A stretch of 64,000 nt of DNA, taken from NCBI GenBank assembly GCA_015039465.1, contig MU130364.1, forward strand, positions 272,346 to 336,345, read 5' to 3'. The position numbers and the translations under genes are program-made. Source of the stretch: Phlegmacium glaucopus (lineage: Eukaryota > Basidiomycota > Agaricomycetes > Agaricales > Cortinariaceae). The number at the start of each line of letters is the position of its first letter. Positions within the stretch are counted from its first letter, which is position 1. Below the pieces are notes generated by a model. The model did no database searches. It was not told the origin of the DNA and saw only the letters and a list, made by a program, of their open reading frames with translations. Positions 11,769 to 23,456 of the stretch are shown here, in pieces.

Positions 11769-13525
11769 AGTCGATGTTTTGAACTTTGAAGCAATGAGGG
11801 GGGGAACGAGGGGAACATACCATGGGCCTCACGTCCTATGTACGCTGGCAGCCTCGTCAACGATCCTTGCGTTCCCCGATGACCGAGGTTGAGTTTAAAT
11901 TGGGGGGAGTCTACGATCGTCAAGAATTAAGGATGGACCCATTTTAGGGTAGCAGAAGGATCGTAAGAAGCTGAGTTCAAAATGGCATCATCTCCGACCA
12001 TGTCGGGTAAGTCGAACTGTAGAGTTAGGCGCCGTTCCTAATCGGCCAGATTTTCAATTCATCTATTATTATATACAGGACCCTGAGACCTACCGATGAT
12101 CGATGATCACAAGTGTATAATTGAAATTCGTGACAAATAGGCGATTGACACAAAGGAATCTCGAAGCTATCTACGTTCGGTGTTCGTATATATACCAGAA
12201 AGTAGGTAACTAAAAGATTTCGACGTGATAATAAAATGAAGGAATGTGAGTTCATATAACGGCTAAACGAAAAGCCAAAGAATGAAACGATAAATAAAAT
12301 AAACGAGAGGTGATCGTGTGACGACATAACGTTACACAACTTGTGACAATAAACTTGAAATAATCTTCAATTGTGTTCGCTGAGACACCGGGCTGATGAA
12401 GAATGCAGCATCCAGTCCGAGTGAGATCTTTCAAGTTCGACTCCGACTTTGGCTTTGGCCAAATCCGGATACAGGTGTTCAGGGAGAAGTTCAGGGAGAA
12501 ATAACTTCGGGCGAGACACTTATGGCAATTCGATTCGTGGTTGATGGAACGACTTCATACTGTCTCACACATATGAAAGTCGACGCAAAGAAGTGTTGTC
12601 AATTCAGCTATGCAAAACGACCAACCGATGAAAAATGGGGTACAATGAAGGCTGCTTTCGCATTGAAGAAAATGTGCCGAAGACATGTCGACCTTATGAC
12701 TAGTAGTTCGTTATCGATTATCTGCGGAAGGCACTGAATCAGTTTCGAAGCCATATGTTTTTAGAAGAGAAGTATTTTCGAGCCCATACGCATTCAAGTG
12801 ACACTGGGATGAATGTCATCACTTCTACGATGTGATTAGATGCTCCGTAGCAAGTGGATCCATCGAGACCCGATCTCACTGACCCACTGTTTCGCGGGAT
12901 AGACAAGGTAGGCGCTAGAGACAAAGCTAGATCAATTATATACGAAAAAAGAAAGAAAGAAAGAAAGAAACAGATTACTCCCAAGAGACGTTTTGGTACT
13001 TGTTCCACCAAAGGTGTTAATCAAAAGAAGGGCCTAGAGAAGGATCATTTTAAAATGTTGCAGTGTACATAAGAATTAACTGAAAAGCCTGAATTCCAAC
13101 GGAGAGTTGATAATAATGGACAAGTTCTTCGTCTGTGAGGTCAGACAATCTTTTCGGACAGCATCATTATGAAAAAACTGCTTGCAAGGTGTCTGCGGGT
13201 GCGACCGAGAGAAGATGTCAAGATTATCTCGATATTATTTTTTCTGAAAAATGGGCATACATTGACCGTGTCGATCAAAGTTAAGATTCGATAAAGCAGC
13301 TCCAACCAAATATCAGCCGTTTGAAATGTAAACTTGAAGGAAAAAAGGCAGCTGTGAGGGGAGCCGACGACGCATCCGATTCCAATGAACGTCGCACTTG
13401 AAAAACAAAGTAAGTCTAGATTTTGGTATGAAATATTCCTGGCCCACCCTCGTTTTGTCAAGACGTCCCACTAATTGGCCCACATCGAAGTGTCCACAAA
13501 CGATCATCCATAACTTCTGAGAACA
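11769..13525. other. No gene resolved; AAAG microsatellite
   Basis: Upstream flank of the DUF6534 gene. An AAAG/GAAA microsatellite lies at about 12944-12970. Frames near 12400-12740 (plus) and 12740-13460 (both strands) are open for 90-115 codons and some look protein-like (basic, coiled), but stops interrupt each and I recognise no family. Confidence 0.4.
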
Positions 13526-14397
13526 ATGGTGGCTAAATTTACTGAGGAGAACATAAAGGTGAGGTGGTTGATCGAGGACCCGCAGTTTTTAAGAAATTAA
13601 AATGACTGCTTGTTATTTCACAGGTTGTCCGTGAAAGATATGATATGTATCAAATCATCACGTTATTTAACGAGCTATGTCTAAGTTCGTTGACAGTTTC
13701 CAGTACCGTCGGAGGGTTGTCAGCCGGCGAACAATTGTCAGGTAAGGAATTTAATCTGATTCATGAGGTGGTATGAGTGTGAGAATATAAAAAGTGGTCA
13801 TCACACCGGCGGACACAACCATGACCAGGCTCTCGGAGCTCAATGCCATACTCTGAACTTTGCAACTTGAAGGACTCCACTTTTAAGGAACATTGGGCTA
13901 GGCATGGGTGCAATGTTGACTGACTGTGACATCCACCAGCTGGCGTCAAGATTTAATGTCGAGGTTCAAGAAGAAGCTTCCGTCGCCTTGCATTATATCT
14001 GGAGAGACGACCCCGCAAAGTCCTCTACCTCTTGCCTGCTTGTGTCACTGCTCTGACCGAAGACGAAGAACTCTATCGAGTATTGAAACTAGCTCATGTT
14101 CATGGAGTGTACGATGTGGTTCGTAAATGGGAACGTAGTGCGTTTTCGTCACCCATTATTCTACATGACAAATTTACCTAACAGACTGGTCTTATCTGAG
14201 CAGAAATTCCATTGCCGCTGTTGACACCCAAAGCTACGGCAGTGAAGGCCGACGTTCATAGATGCTTGACTGAACTACAACCAACAATACGGAAACTAGT
14301 CGTTGGCGACATTGTCCTTCCACCGTGGTCCCCTTCTGGTGATTATCTAGAGCCCGAGACTATTGCCCATTTGAAAGGAAAGCCTAACATGACCTAG
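13526..14397 (+). CDS. Putative multi-exon gene, unrecognised
   Basis: The first two exons are credible: ATG at 13526, exon 13526-13558 followed by a GTGAGG donor, then exon 13624-13741 after a CACAG acceptor and before GTAAGG. Together they encode 50 residues including ENIKVVRERYDMYQIITLF and SSTVGGLSAGEQLS, with matching phase. Further pieces downstream look coding but are not confidently joined: TDCDIHQLASRFNVEVQEEA (13925-13985), TEDEELYRVLKLAHVHGVYD (14055-14115) and RKLVVGDIVLPPWSPSG (14290-14340). I do not recognise the protein. Frame changes after 13.9 kb mean it could be a decayed gene. Confidence 0.35.
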
Positions 14398-14740
14398 GCA
14401 GTTTTACCCTCGATACCCTACTAGAAAAACCATTGAAAAATATCTTCATGCCCATACTTCCCCCTGCAAACCGAAGCAGGGACACTATTGCTTGACCTAG
14501 TGCGGTACTGGTTGCATGGGAGGTATGTTAGCTTTCATGTTTGCCTTACCATTGATAATTGACAGGGTCTTAGGCATCGTTTTACAGCTGGCTATCTCGA
14601 CGCATGTGTTCGACGCTTTACAGATTTCGAGATCACTCATGCTTCGATGTTGTTAAAGACGAAGGCTCGGATGCGTTACCCTTACTGTCCCACTACAAGC
14701 TTGATTTTTCAAAGTTGATGAAAAATTTGTCTGGTGATCT
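14398..14740 (+). other. Possible further exon, unassigned
   Basis: An open stretch at about 14568-14710 (GLRHRFTAGYLDACVRRFTD) may belong to the preceding putative gene. No splice model could be closed. Confidence 0.25.
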
Positions 14741-14992
14741 TTGTTTTGCCCAAAGGTGTCAACGACTAATTCTATAAACGTAGACACCAACATGCTCACT
14801 ACCATCCACCAACACTATCTCATGCAGTCTCCTCCGCATACCCTTGGCAAAGACGAAGCGACATATGTCGAATACGGCTTTGTCCGGTTTGTCGATGCCG
14901 AAACAATGAAAGCTGCAGTTGACGAGGCAACCTATGTCGAATACGGCTTCGTCCGTTTTATCGATGCAGAAACAACCAAAAGTTTCCGTTGA
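14741..14992 (+). pseudogene. RRM (RNA-recognition motif) fragment with internal duplication
   Basis: The 83-codon frame contains YGFVRFVDAETMKAAV and a second copy YGFVRFIDAETTKSF, 69 bases downstream and in frame. YGFVRF matches the RNP-1 strand of RRM domains, which binds single-stranded RNA. The two copies (starting near 14853 and 14922) differ mainly at third codon positions, so the protein sequence was kept while the DNA diverged. Only the C-terminal half of one RRM is present; RNP-2 is missing, so it is probably an exon or remnant. Confidence 0.45.
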
Positions 14993-15313
14993 CGAACCTC
15001 TTGTTCTCCTGGCTGCTACGCATTGCATCAAGGGTAAGCATCGGACGAGCTACAAAATCTTTGCTAAGGAGATTGAAACCAGAGAACAAAGCTCGAGAAC
15101 TATATAAGGGATGTAGGGACGTGGGTAAATGCTGGAGGTACAGGACTAATACTATCAAAATTAGAGTTATTGCAAGTGCTGACTTTTGGCAAATGATGAT
15201 TTAACTTAACAAAACTGTCACCTGACACCATGGTCAGTCACATGATTATTTACATACTAGCACGGGTACTTGCTGAAAGAGCATTTTATTAATTTTATAT
15301 TATATGTGGACTA

Positions 15314-16914
15314 CAGTCGTGGACAAGCAAAGCCCACTAATTTGGTATCTCGGCAAGGAGTGTATGTAGGGGTGAAATTTTTTCAGATTCTTGTTCAAAT
15401 TGACGAAATGCATCGAAAAACACATCTCTGTTCCCACGACGTTTTGGCCATGACAAGTTTTTAGGCCCAAAAACCGCAACATTTTGTTGGGCAAAACCAA
15501 GTTTGGATAGGTTTAGGTGGTGACATATGTACATTAAAATTAAAATTGGGCTAAGAACCCATTAAGAACGGTATCCAAATGTGTCATGGCAGCCTTTTTG
15601 TGACCTTTTTGCTTGTGTACAGCCCTTCCTGTGAGTCCCATGCGGTATGCCAACATTGATTACCTCAACAGGACACGTGTTAAGAGCGTTCTCAACAGTG
15701 TTTTGAACATGTATGATGATACTGCTTGATAGTAATGTTTAACCCATCCCCAATACTACAGTTGATAGAAAATAAGTCACTGAATATCTTAATACTACCA
15801 AGCACAACTAGGGTTACCAAAGTTCAGTTCAGTTCAGTTCTTCACCTCCTCAGCCTGAACTGAACTGAACTGTTTGCATACGGTCCTGAACTGAACTGAA
15901 CCATTCAAGAACTGGTTCAAACTGAACTGAACTGAAGAACCATTATAAAATCTGAAATTTTATCTTTTTCTGAAAATTTATTGTACAAAGACCTTCCTTA
16001 GCCCTTAGCCACTTGATTTCCACTTATATATGATCTCAGAACTCCTCTAGAACACAGAAAACCATTGATTTATATTTTTTTCCCTAAATAAGCAGTACTA
16101 ATCTATGCTGACATAATAACATCACATATCAAGTCTGGCCATTACCTCCTTCCTTAGCCATTATTTCATGCTAAAAAGGACTGCCAAACCATTCCAATGT
16201 TCATAAATTACTGAAGGATCACTTTCCAGAAAATGTTAAGTCAAAAGAAGAGAATTGCCTGGCCTTCTAGGACCTAACAGTTCAGCAGTTCAGTTCAGTT
16301 CGAACTGCATGAACCATAAATTTCTAAATGCCTGAACCTGAACTGAACTGAACTGAATTATCAGTTCAGTTCAGTTCAGTTCAGGTTCATGAGTCAGTTC
16401 TGAACTGAACTTTGGTAACCCTAAGCACAACAAGCTCACCATCTCAATTGGGTTGAGTTCACTGTGAAATTTAGGCAAGAAAATACACTCTCATGGGTTC
16501 AAGCATAGAAATTTGATTCATAATCTCCTCTTGCTTGGTGAGAAGGTGGGCCATGCAACAATTATCATTCTCGAAAGGGTACTAGACTGTGGGAATATTT
16601 TGTACCTGAAAGTTAGGGATTTTATTGTGGGGCAACCACTCGATGATATTTTTTGAAAATGTAACAAACATATTACCCTCAATGAAAGGAAGCGATTCCG
16701 CACTTTTTCATAAATTTTCCGATTTTTTTTGGGTGTACCTGCCATAATCTCAAGGTCACTTTCCTTATATGGTCATTTTCTCAAGAACGGCTTGTGAGAT
16801 CTGGGTGAAAATTGGTCACAAACTTGCCTTGACCTATCTGCATGTTTTCCAAGTATTTTTTTGGCCATCAAGGAATTTCCATTTTTATTAGTGGGCTTTG
16901 CTTGTCCATGACTG
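15314..16914. mobile_element. Tc1/mariner-type non-autonomous element, TA target duplication
   Basis: Terminal inverted repeats begin CAGTCGTGGACAAGCAAAGC at 15314 and end with its near-complement, closing CTTGTCCATGACTG at 16914. Both ends are flanked by TA (15312-15313 and 16915-16916), the target duplication of Tc1/mariner elements. No transposase frame with a DDE/D pattern was found inside, so it would depend on a relative elsewhere. A hAT-type MITE is nested in it (15809-16423). Confidence 0.75.
15809..16423. mobile_element. hAT-type MITE with CAGTT-word arrays
   Basis: The ends are TAGGGTTACCAAAG and CTTTGGTAACCCTA, flanked by an exact 8-base duplication AGCACAAC (15801-15808 and 16424-16431), as expected for hAT elements. 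The subterminal regions are arrays of the word CAGTT/GAACT in both orientations (15820-15930 and 16280-16410). There is no coding capacity. Confidence 0.88.
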
Positions 16915-16933
16915 TAAAAGAAAGAGATGTAAG

Positions 16934-17511
16934 TGTTAAGTTTAAAGCAAAAAGGAGAAGTCACGTCGGAGTTACTCCGGAACGGAACCGGAACAGTAAC
17001 CCGGAAAGGACGTTGGCCTCAGCGTATGTGCTGTGCTGCCCAGCTCCTAAGGTGTCCTGATTTCGGAACGGAAGAAGTAAGTAACAAGTCGGAAGACCTC
17101 AGTGACTTAGAGGGAAAACAAGAGGAGGGAAACTAAGTTGATATTCAAACTAAGGGAAAACATACAAGTTCGAGTACTTTAAATATAAAAAGAATTGCAA
17201 CCGAAATATAGAATATAAATATAAGTGCTGCGTTCTGCTCCCGGGAAAGGTCCTGCATTCTTGGGTGAATAATCCATGGCTGGTGTGCTGACTGATGATG
17301 GGAAAGATGATGACAAAGAATAGTGGTAGTGGCGAAGAAGTGATAACGGGTTTGGAGTATAGTCGGAGGAACCGGAATGACATGGAGAAGTCTCGGAGTT
17401 GAACATAGAAAGAGTAGTTCGGGATATAAGGGAAGGCACTGTACGGAGTATGGACTACCGGAAACAGCTCCGACGGAGCTGGACCGGAGTAATGTATAAC
17501 AGAATGTAACA
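16934..17511. mobile_element. Solo LTR, family A (copy 1)
   Basis: This 578-base unit starts TGTTAAG and ends TGTAACA, flanked by the exact 5-base duplication GTAAG (16929-16933, 17512-17516). It is over 95% similar to the copy at 32583-33169. No internal retrotransposon part adjoins it, so it is a solo LTR left by recombination. It contains many CG dinucleotides compared with its surroundings, suggesting recent insertion. Open frames inside it are incidental. Confidence 0.93.
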
Positions 17512-17516
17512 GTAAG

Positions 17517-18446
17517 AATGAATGAGAATTTTGTTAGTTTTATGTTATACACAGACTAAAGGAAAAATGGGGAAGGGAAAATATATGTAGTGAATGAAAT
17601 GCAAGATGTATTTGTTGAACTGTGCGAGTTTCAGTCGTTGATTGTTATTTAAGTATCCGTTTATCTTATCATTCATTTGTTTATTGTTCGCATTATCTCG
17701 CGTATTACATAATTACTTTCTTTTAGTCACGGAGTTCCCTTTATTACAAGTCTCAACTTTATTCCAAAGTTGAGACGTGAGTGCATTCATTTTATTTCAT
17801 TCACTACATTAGCTAACTATTACCTAGTCATTACTATTTGCTCTAGCTGCGAAATTATCTCAACAGTATTTTGGATATATTCTGGTTTTTTTTTCATTGT
17901 CATGGAAAGCTGTTTGTTCATCATTTGAGAATTCAATATATTTTCTTTTACCTTGACTTTTGGAAGATTGAGTTTGTTGAGAACTGGAGGGTGAGTTATT
18001 GTTATTGTGACTCTTTGTGAGGTGTGGCAGTGGAAGGATTGTCATAGTTCCATTGTGTTTGAGAGGATGTTGTTCAAGTTGTGGTTCCTATGGAATAAAA
18101 TTGGAATAAGTGAGGGAGGGGAAAGTAAATGAAAGAGAATGCATTTATGGTTAGGACTAGGGATTCTGAAGTTCAGTTTGGTTTGGTTCAGCACCCATTG
18201 ACAGAACCAGAACCAGAACCAGAACTGAACCAACAGAACCAGTTCTACTAGTTCAGTTCTGGTTCAGAATGTTAAGTTATAGGAAAATGTTGGACAGAAT
18301 CTGGAACAGGATATGAACATTTATATGCACAGACTCATGGGATTACCACCCACCTGTTAGGGCAACTGTGGTACTGACTTAGTCAGACTAGCAGGGGATC
18401 CAAAGTTAATAATATTATAAGTAATAGGTTACATCAACTCACCTAG
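17517..18446. other. Repeat-rich spacer
   Basis: AT-rich DNA without a gene. A hairpin of TCTCAACTTT/AAAGTTGAGA lies at about 17752-17774. A GAACCAGAACCAG word array (18175-18270) next to ACTAGGGATTCTGAAG resembles one end of a hAT-type MITE, but I found no partner end. Confidence 0.45.
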
Positions 18447-19015
18447 CAGTAGTGTTTAAAAGTCCGGTCCGGTCTGGTTTTTGACCCTCAGGGCCTTTAA
18501 CTGAGACTGTAACCAGTCCACCTTGGTCCTAGGACCTCAAAAGACTGGAGACCAGTTTACATCGGTTTTTTCTGGTCCTAGGACTGGTCCTGGTCCTAAC
18601 TGGTCTTAACCAGTCTGCAACTGGTCTTCTGCTCACAAATATATATTTCTGTATCAGAAACAGTTGTTCAGTTAAGTAATAGCTTCTGAACGAGCCTAAT
18701 AACGTTAAATTCCGTTAGGACTTGTATTTTCTACAGTAATATTGGTAAAATGTCTTATTTTAGCGAATATTTTAGACTATTTTACAGATATATTTATTTC
18801 TCAGCCAGGTTTTATTGGATTTTTATGATCTTAGGCTCGTTGGAAAGGGGTAAATTATGGCTACAACTTTGTTGGTTCAGACCGGTCTCAAATGCAAAAG
18901 ACCCGTTAATCAAGACCAGTCTTTTTCCGGTCTTTGATTCTCAAAAATCAAAAGACTGGATGACTGGTCCAGTCTTTTTCCAGTCTTGTAACCAGACCTT
19001 CAAACACTACTTTTG
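18447..19015. mobile_element. MITE-like element with GGTCC/AGTCT-word arrays
   Basis: The left end reads CAGTAGTGTTTAAAAG and the right end is an imperfect inverse (CTTCAAACACTACTTTTG). Just inside each end the sequence is built from the words GGTCC, GGTCT and ACCAGT in both orientations. The layout matches the hAT MITE at 15809, but no clear 8-base duplication was found; the right side abuts repeat family Y. Confidence 0.5.
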
Positions 19016-19382
19016 CATAATGGGAGATGTAGCTGATGTGTCCATAAACAGGCTGTTCTTGAAATGATGGGCCATAGGATATGATCAAATGCAAGCCAAT
19101 GACTGATGTGAATAGTGGATTGATTGTTTTGTTGTATTGCTAGCCAAGGAATAAATGGATGGTAGATGTGCAGGATCATGTTGATAGTGTAGACAATAGG
19201 TAGCATGGTGAAAGACATTGTGAATAAGATGAGTGATGAGGATGATAACATTGAATGAATGATTTTTTGACCAGGAATGTGATTCAGGGCCACTTCCAAA
19301 ACAGGTAAGTGAATTCAAAGTCCGCTTTATTTAACTTTTTAAGCTTTTTACCCACACTACCAATCAGTATTGGTGCACGATG
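19016..19382. repeat. Repeat family Y, partial copy
   Basis: Matches 47657-48036 in the same orientation and the inverse of 50912-51300, ending at CAGTATTGGTGCACGAT. Only the right third of the family is present. Confidence 0.8.
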
Positions 19383-19771
19383 ATAGGACCCAGGAGACGT
19401 CTAGGGATGTAAACGCACCATTTTCGCGGTTTCACAACCTTTGCAGTATACTTGCGGATGCTCACATATCGTTGCGGATACTTGCAGATCATCGCAGGTC
19501 ATCGCACATACTCGCACATACTCGCAGCTCATTGCAGAACACTTGCAGATCATCGCAGATGCTTGCAGTCATCACCAACATTCACATTATCATTTGCAGT
19601 TGCCAGCTGTTCTTGCAATCATTAAACACAACTCAAACAAAGGTCACTCAGGTGACTGTATTACTCATCACCTTTATTTTTATCTTGTCTCCTTTATTTG
19701 GCTCTTATCTCCTATGTTTCATTACCAATTTACCGGATCCATGTGACTCCGCTTTAACCCACATTTTACAT
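19383..19771 (+). mobile_element. Left end of hAT transposon (normal orientation part)
   Basis: TAGGGATGTAAACG at 19402 is a typical hAT terminus, followed by words such as TTGCGGAT and TCGCAGATC. The region aligns with 43711-44275 (plus) and the inverse of 53580-53960. The continuation of this sequence is found at the right-hand edge of the backwards block, reading down from 23762. The right terminus of the element was not found, so no target duplication could be confirmed. Confidence 0.65.
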
Positions 19772-19774
19772 TCA

Positions 19775-21360
19775 AGCTAATACTTATACAGCAGGTAGTA
19801 ACGAACTTTGCACCGTCCCCTCAACGTCTCAGGCTTTTTGTATTGACACCCAAACTTATTAGGAAACAACCAAAACTTTCGACGAAAGGTAACCAGAGAC
19901 AGAGCTTACGCATGTAACAACATTGGGGTAGCCTACAGGTCAAACCACTTCATAAACCGCGGAAACTCAAACAGTTACTCAAGCCTCTACTCCCCTTCAC
20001 CCATCCATAAGAACTAACAAGGAAGCAAATTGCAAGCTATCAGAACACATCCCGCATGAAAAGGTAGAAAAAACAACTGCTTCTTCTTACCACTACGGTA
20101 CCCCCTAAACCTACCAGCATATATCGGAAATAGCTCCAAAAGAAACTCCTTAAACAGGTCAAGCCGAACAAGGCCATCACACTCACCCATCTGGAACGTC
20201 AGCGCTCCATACTTTAGCAGAAATTCCAGCTACCGTACTAGCATCCCAGAACGAGGTCCCTTAGCAAGACGCCAAAGGAACAGCTTCTATGCGGTCATTA
20301 GGTATTCAAGGCTACCATAGTAAAGAAGGTCTCAAAAGAGCAGAAAGAAACGTAAAACAAGTGAACGATTCCGTCATCTCTGTAACCAAAACAACTGGGT
20401 CTCAAGCAACAGGTACTGTACCAATTATTTTCGCCGCTGGTCGAGCCAAAGCGACAGCAGCTCCAACTCAAGCTACCAAAGTAAAAGCAGCAGGTTAAAA
20501 TCCTCACAACTTAACTCCCCACTAAGGAGCAGAAGCTGAAGAAGATAACACCGAAAGCCTTCTCAACCTCAAAGCCCCTAGCACCACTGAACAAGAGAAA
20601 AAGAGGTTAGCCCCCTTAGTGAAGAAACATTAAACCAGAAGAAGAAAGAGAAAAGAAAGGTAAAAAGATAACAAAGAAAGTAAAGAAGGAGATGAACCAA
20701 CATAGCACAAAGTAGCTAAAGGTAGGACAAATTCCACCACCACACCCGCAAAACGCAAAGGACATTAGCAACAGCTAAAGAAGCTAACATTCAGTCCCGA
20801 TTAACCACAAAAGGGTAACCTTCTACGTAAGCAGGTCAAGGGGTCAGATAAACCCCAAATACCCGAACCTTGGTCCCCTCAGGTTTATACTGTAGCCGCG
20901 AACGATAACACTGTTGTACCTCAGCAAGGTAGTAGGTCGACAGCGGAACAACTATAGACTAGGTCCACATTACACATTAAAAGGGTAACCTTAATCCCCT
21001 AGGCAGACGTAAAGCCCCCTCATAGCCAAATAGCTCCCCCATATCTTCATAAACCACAGCAAACCGTTTCGGCCGCAAGTATTTCTCAGGAGGACGAGGA
21101 CACAGGTATTCTTAAGCCCGCAGTTGCTAAAACAAGAGAAAGAGTCAAAACGTGCACTATCCCCAGACATCTTAGTATCTAACAAAAGGGTAGAGCCGAT
21201 GATTATGTCTTCTTTAGTAGTCGCTGTGTCTGCAACTTTGACACACGAACGGATTTTTAGGACCAGGAACTGATGAAGCAGATAGTTGAAGAGAAAAAGA
21301 AGACATAGGTATAGAAGTTGATCCAACGCATAGTACCGAGCCCGCCACCACCGACAGAAA
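19775..21360. pseudogene. Ty3/gypsy protease and reverse transcriptase (inside backwards block)
   Basis: Right to left the frame carries the aspartic protease site ILMDTGAGGLFM (about 21112-21078), the pre-RT signature EKTLEEMIPSELMDYWRIFD (20340-20281), ERFPGARPYDHAIDLK (20269-20221), and RT motifs IKNTYPLPLI, KYFTKLDIRWGYNNVRI and GLCNSPATFQAMMDD, ending near 19775. RT copies the element RNA into DNA; the D of FTKLD is one of its three metal-binding aspartates. The YxDD box and about 60 further residues that should link this part to the RNase H region are missing: after correction the frame runs into a stretch of 25 A. Confidence 0.85.
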
Positions 21361-21369
21361 AACTTAGGC

Positions 21370-22560
21370 AACTTAAAGAACATTGACGACAGCAAACCAA
21401 ACTGTATCAAACCCAAACACAAACCCCGCAACAAAACGAACCTCGCCGTAAGTGCCCGTTTCACAGGATAGAACACCGTCACCTTCGTAGAAGCAAGAAA
21501 GTACACAACAAGCGCAAGAAGATACCACTCCGCTAGTTAGAGCCAACACAGCTATAGGTATCGTAACCCTAGTACTACTACTAATTGTATCGCACCGCGT
21601 CCTATTCAAAAGAACCGGACCCCCCACAAAGGCCAAAAAGCGACTCAATAAAGGAACGTAGCAAACATAACTTCTAGCTTAGCTCTCCGAAATCGCATGG
21701 TTAGAAACTACCGACATCCCCCCAAAAGCTCAGGTATCTAAAAGACATTTTCTCTCCACACCTAGGGAAGACTCTTTATCAGCTATTCTCAAAACAGCAG
21801 AAACTAGAACCTAGAAGGGCGCTCCTAAGACTTAACACGCTACATTAGCAGATGACTCAACCAAGGAACAGACTCAACCGCATCAACCCGAGACCGAAGA
21901 GGAAGCCGCAGCCGCCGATTCTTACGAAGAAACTCAAAAAACTACTTTGGCCGTATACAAGGTTTCAGACCCCCACACCATCGCTCTGTAAGCAGTTCCT
22001 TCCGAAGAAAGGTCTAAAATCGTCAAGGCGGTCACTCCTTACTCTCCTATTTCTACTAAACAAACCGGAGTCTCAATATCTAACTTAGTAACTCTCTCTC
22101 CATATGAGCTGTCAGGACCTCCTTCCTATCCTCAGGCAGAGCTAGAGGCACCATACCGACGCCCCCCAACTACGCATGAAGAAAACTGTAAAACAGCAGC
22201 AATAGAAGCACCAGTGATCAATATAGGGTTAGCCTAAAACCGACAACTCGCCCACAAAGTCCAGGTTTCCTCCATCTACCATTACCCCGCCCACAAACCT
22301 TACCCCTCCCTCGTTGCCCACCACACATATGACCCCAAAACTGAAAAGGACTCCATTAGCCACAGACTCCCTGACCAACCAGACAACGCCAACAAGCTCC
22401 CAAAGAAGGATGAGCAAGAACAGAACCAACACAACATCTCGACACCGAGTACGCAAGACCGAGCCCTTCAAAAAGAAGCTCTCCAAGAAGCAACAGCCAC
22501 AGCATAACTGACGAAGGCCAACACAGAAGAAGACTACTACTACTGAGCCATCCCCGAACC
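21370..22560. pseudogene. Ty3/gypsy gag (inside backwards block)
   Basis: Right to left, an open frame runs from an acidic Ser-rich start (near 22560, with an ATG at 22451-22449 giving MSHSSTTQ) through a Pro/Thr-rich linker, a capsid region (IIFILSFLTGGTA near 22045-22010, then LRQLRQGTNSVDDYI near 21875-21845 and YFSEGIHTSLLQKIYG near 21780-21735) to a zinc knuckle CFHCHKIGHFAREC near 21485-21445 (CX2CX4HX4C). Gag forms the virus-like particle and packages element RNA. The frame appears intact apart from the reversal. The true start is uncertain. Confidence 0.85.
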
Positions 22561-22785
22561 ATAAACGGGAAACTGCAGCACCACATAATAGAGAACTCTA
22601 GGCAACCATAGCCGCTGGTGTGCTAGAAGAATACTGAGGCAACTATATCCGCTAGTGTGTTCAAGCCCAATGCTCCTATTAGGTTCATTGACGACCAAAC
22701 AACCGATCACGCACAAAGCAACCCGAGGTCTTCCATTCCAAGCAGACACGAATCTCTTCGCCTGCGTTCTCATCAAATCTGGAAA

Positions 22786-23222
22786 ACAATGCCGCTGATA
22801 TTCGAACGTGAGCGCAAGCCACGACCCGGCTATCTGGTTTATTGATCCCTGAATCATGTTGACGTTAGCACAAGTTGTTCAGAATCTGACTTCTGCCGCC
22901 TAAGACTCGTTCGTCCTATCTAATCTTGGCATCACAATGTTTCCAGATTTGATTCCCAGTACCGATACCCATACCGAGAATATATATGATTCCCCAGCTC
23001 AGTCTCTATCCCTTACCAGGCACGACCCTCATCCTCAGTTATGCTCAGTCTCTATCCCCTCTGCCTTCGCTATCGATTCATATCATGTACCTTCCAAGTC
23101 CCGTCTCCCACTTATCCCTTGTTCCACCACATTTCTCTCTTGCTACTTCCTTCTATACTACATGTTATCTCTTTCCCCTCTTTTTCCTTACCCCCGGTAC
23201 GCGCATGGTCTGCAAATATTGT
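22786..23222. mobile_element. 5' LTR of Ty3/gypsy element (inside backwards block)
   Basis: Right to left it starts TGTTATAAACGTCTGGTACG at 23222 and ends GCCGTAACA at 22786, 437 bases. It matches the 3' LTR at 27799-28235 and the solo LTR at 53967-54397. The 5-base flank GATAT (23227-23223) equals the flank after the 3' LTR. Confidence 0.92.
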
Positions 23223-23227
23223 TATAG

Positions 23228-23456
23228 TGACGTTGTATCCGAAACAACAATCCCCTCCAGGTACGTAGGCACCGCTTCGACTCCCACGGTAGTACGAGGA
23301 CAAAAATCAAAACCATTCACATAAAACGGAAATTTAATTAGGGTTGACTAGGGTGGACATTGTAAAACCGTTATACAAACGTGTCTGTTTATGTAAAAAG
23401 TGTAGGACACTCTGACAAAGACGACTTCCATACACTATAAGACCGACTGGACAATA
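23228..23456. pseudogene. hAT transposase, N-terminal exons (inside backwards block)
   Basis: Right to left, 23456-23356 encodes YHIPSAETVSQDVKNVFV and, after a one-base slip, AKMLQ, then a GTGGGA donor. After an AACAG acceptor, 23298-23228 encodes EHDGTLSFATDAWTSPNNKA and YVAV. This is the N-terminal catalytic region of fungal Ac-like hAT transposases; the FATDAWTS aspartate belongs to the DDE set. The gypsy element interrupts it at GATAT, and the protein resumes at 29593 with VTVHFYNDG. Confidence 0.8.

Noticed and set aside
14055..14340. Fungal-specific protein kinase (FunK1) fragment
   Set aside because: A passing resemblance only; no kinase motif (HRD, DFG or glycine loop) is present.
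17145..17552. A 135-codon minus-strand frame repeated at 32803-33270 (155 codons)
   Set aside because: Both lie inside copies of solo LTR family A with exact target duplications; overlapping frames in three phases are open, so no coding is implied.
19383..19771. LTR of a second gypsy family
   Set aside because: The text starts TAGGGATGTAAACG and leads into hAT transposase exons, so it is a hAT end, not an LTR.
19800..22850. Many open frames of 60-170 codons on both strands
   Set aside because: They overlap gag, PR and RT that are only readable right to left; they are chance frames in reversed text.
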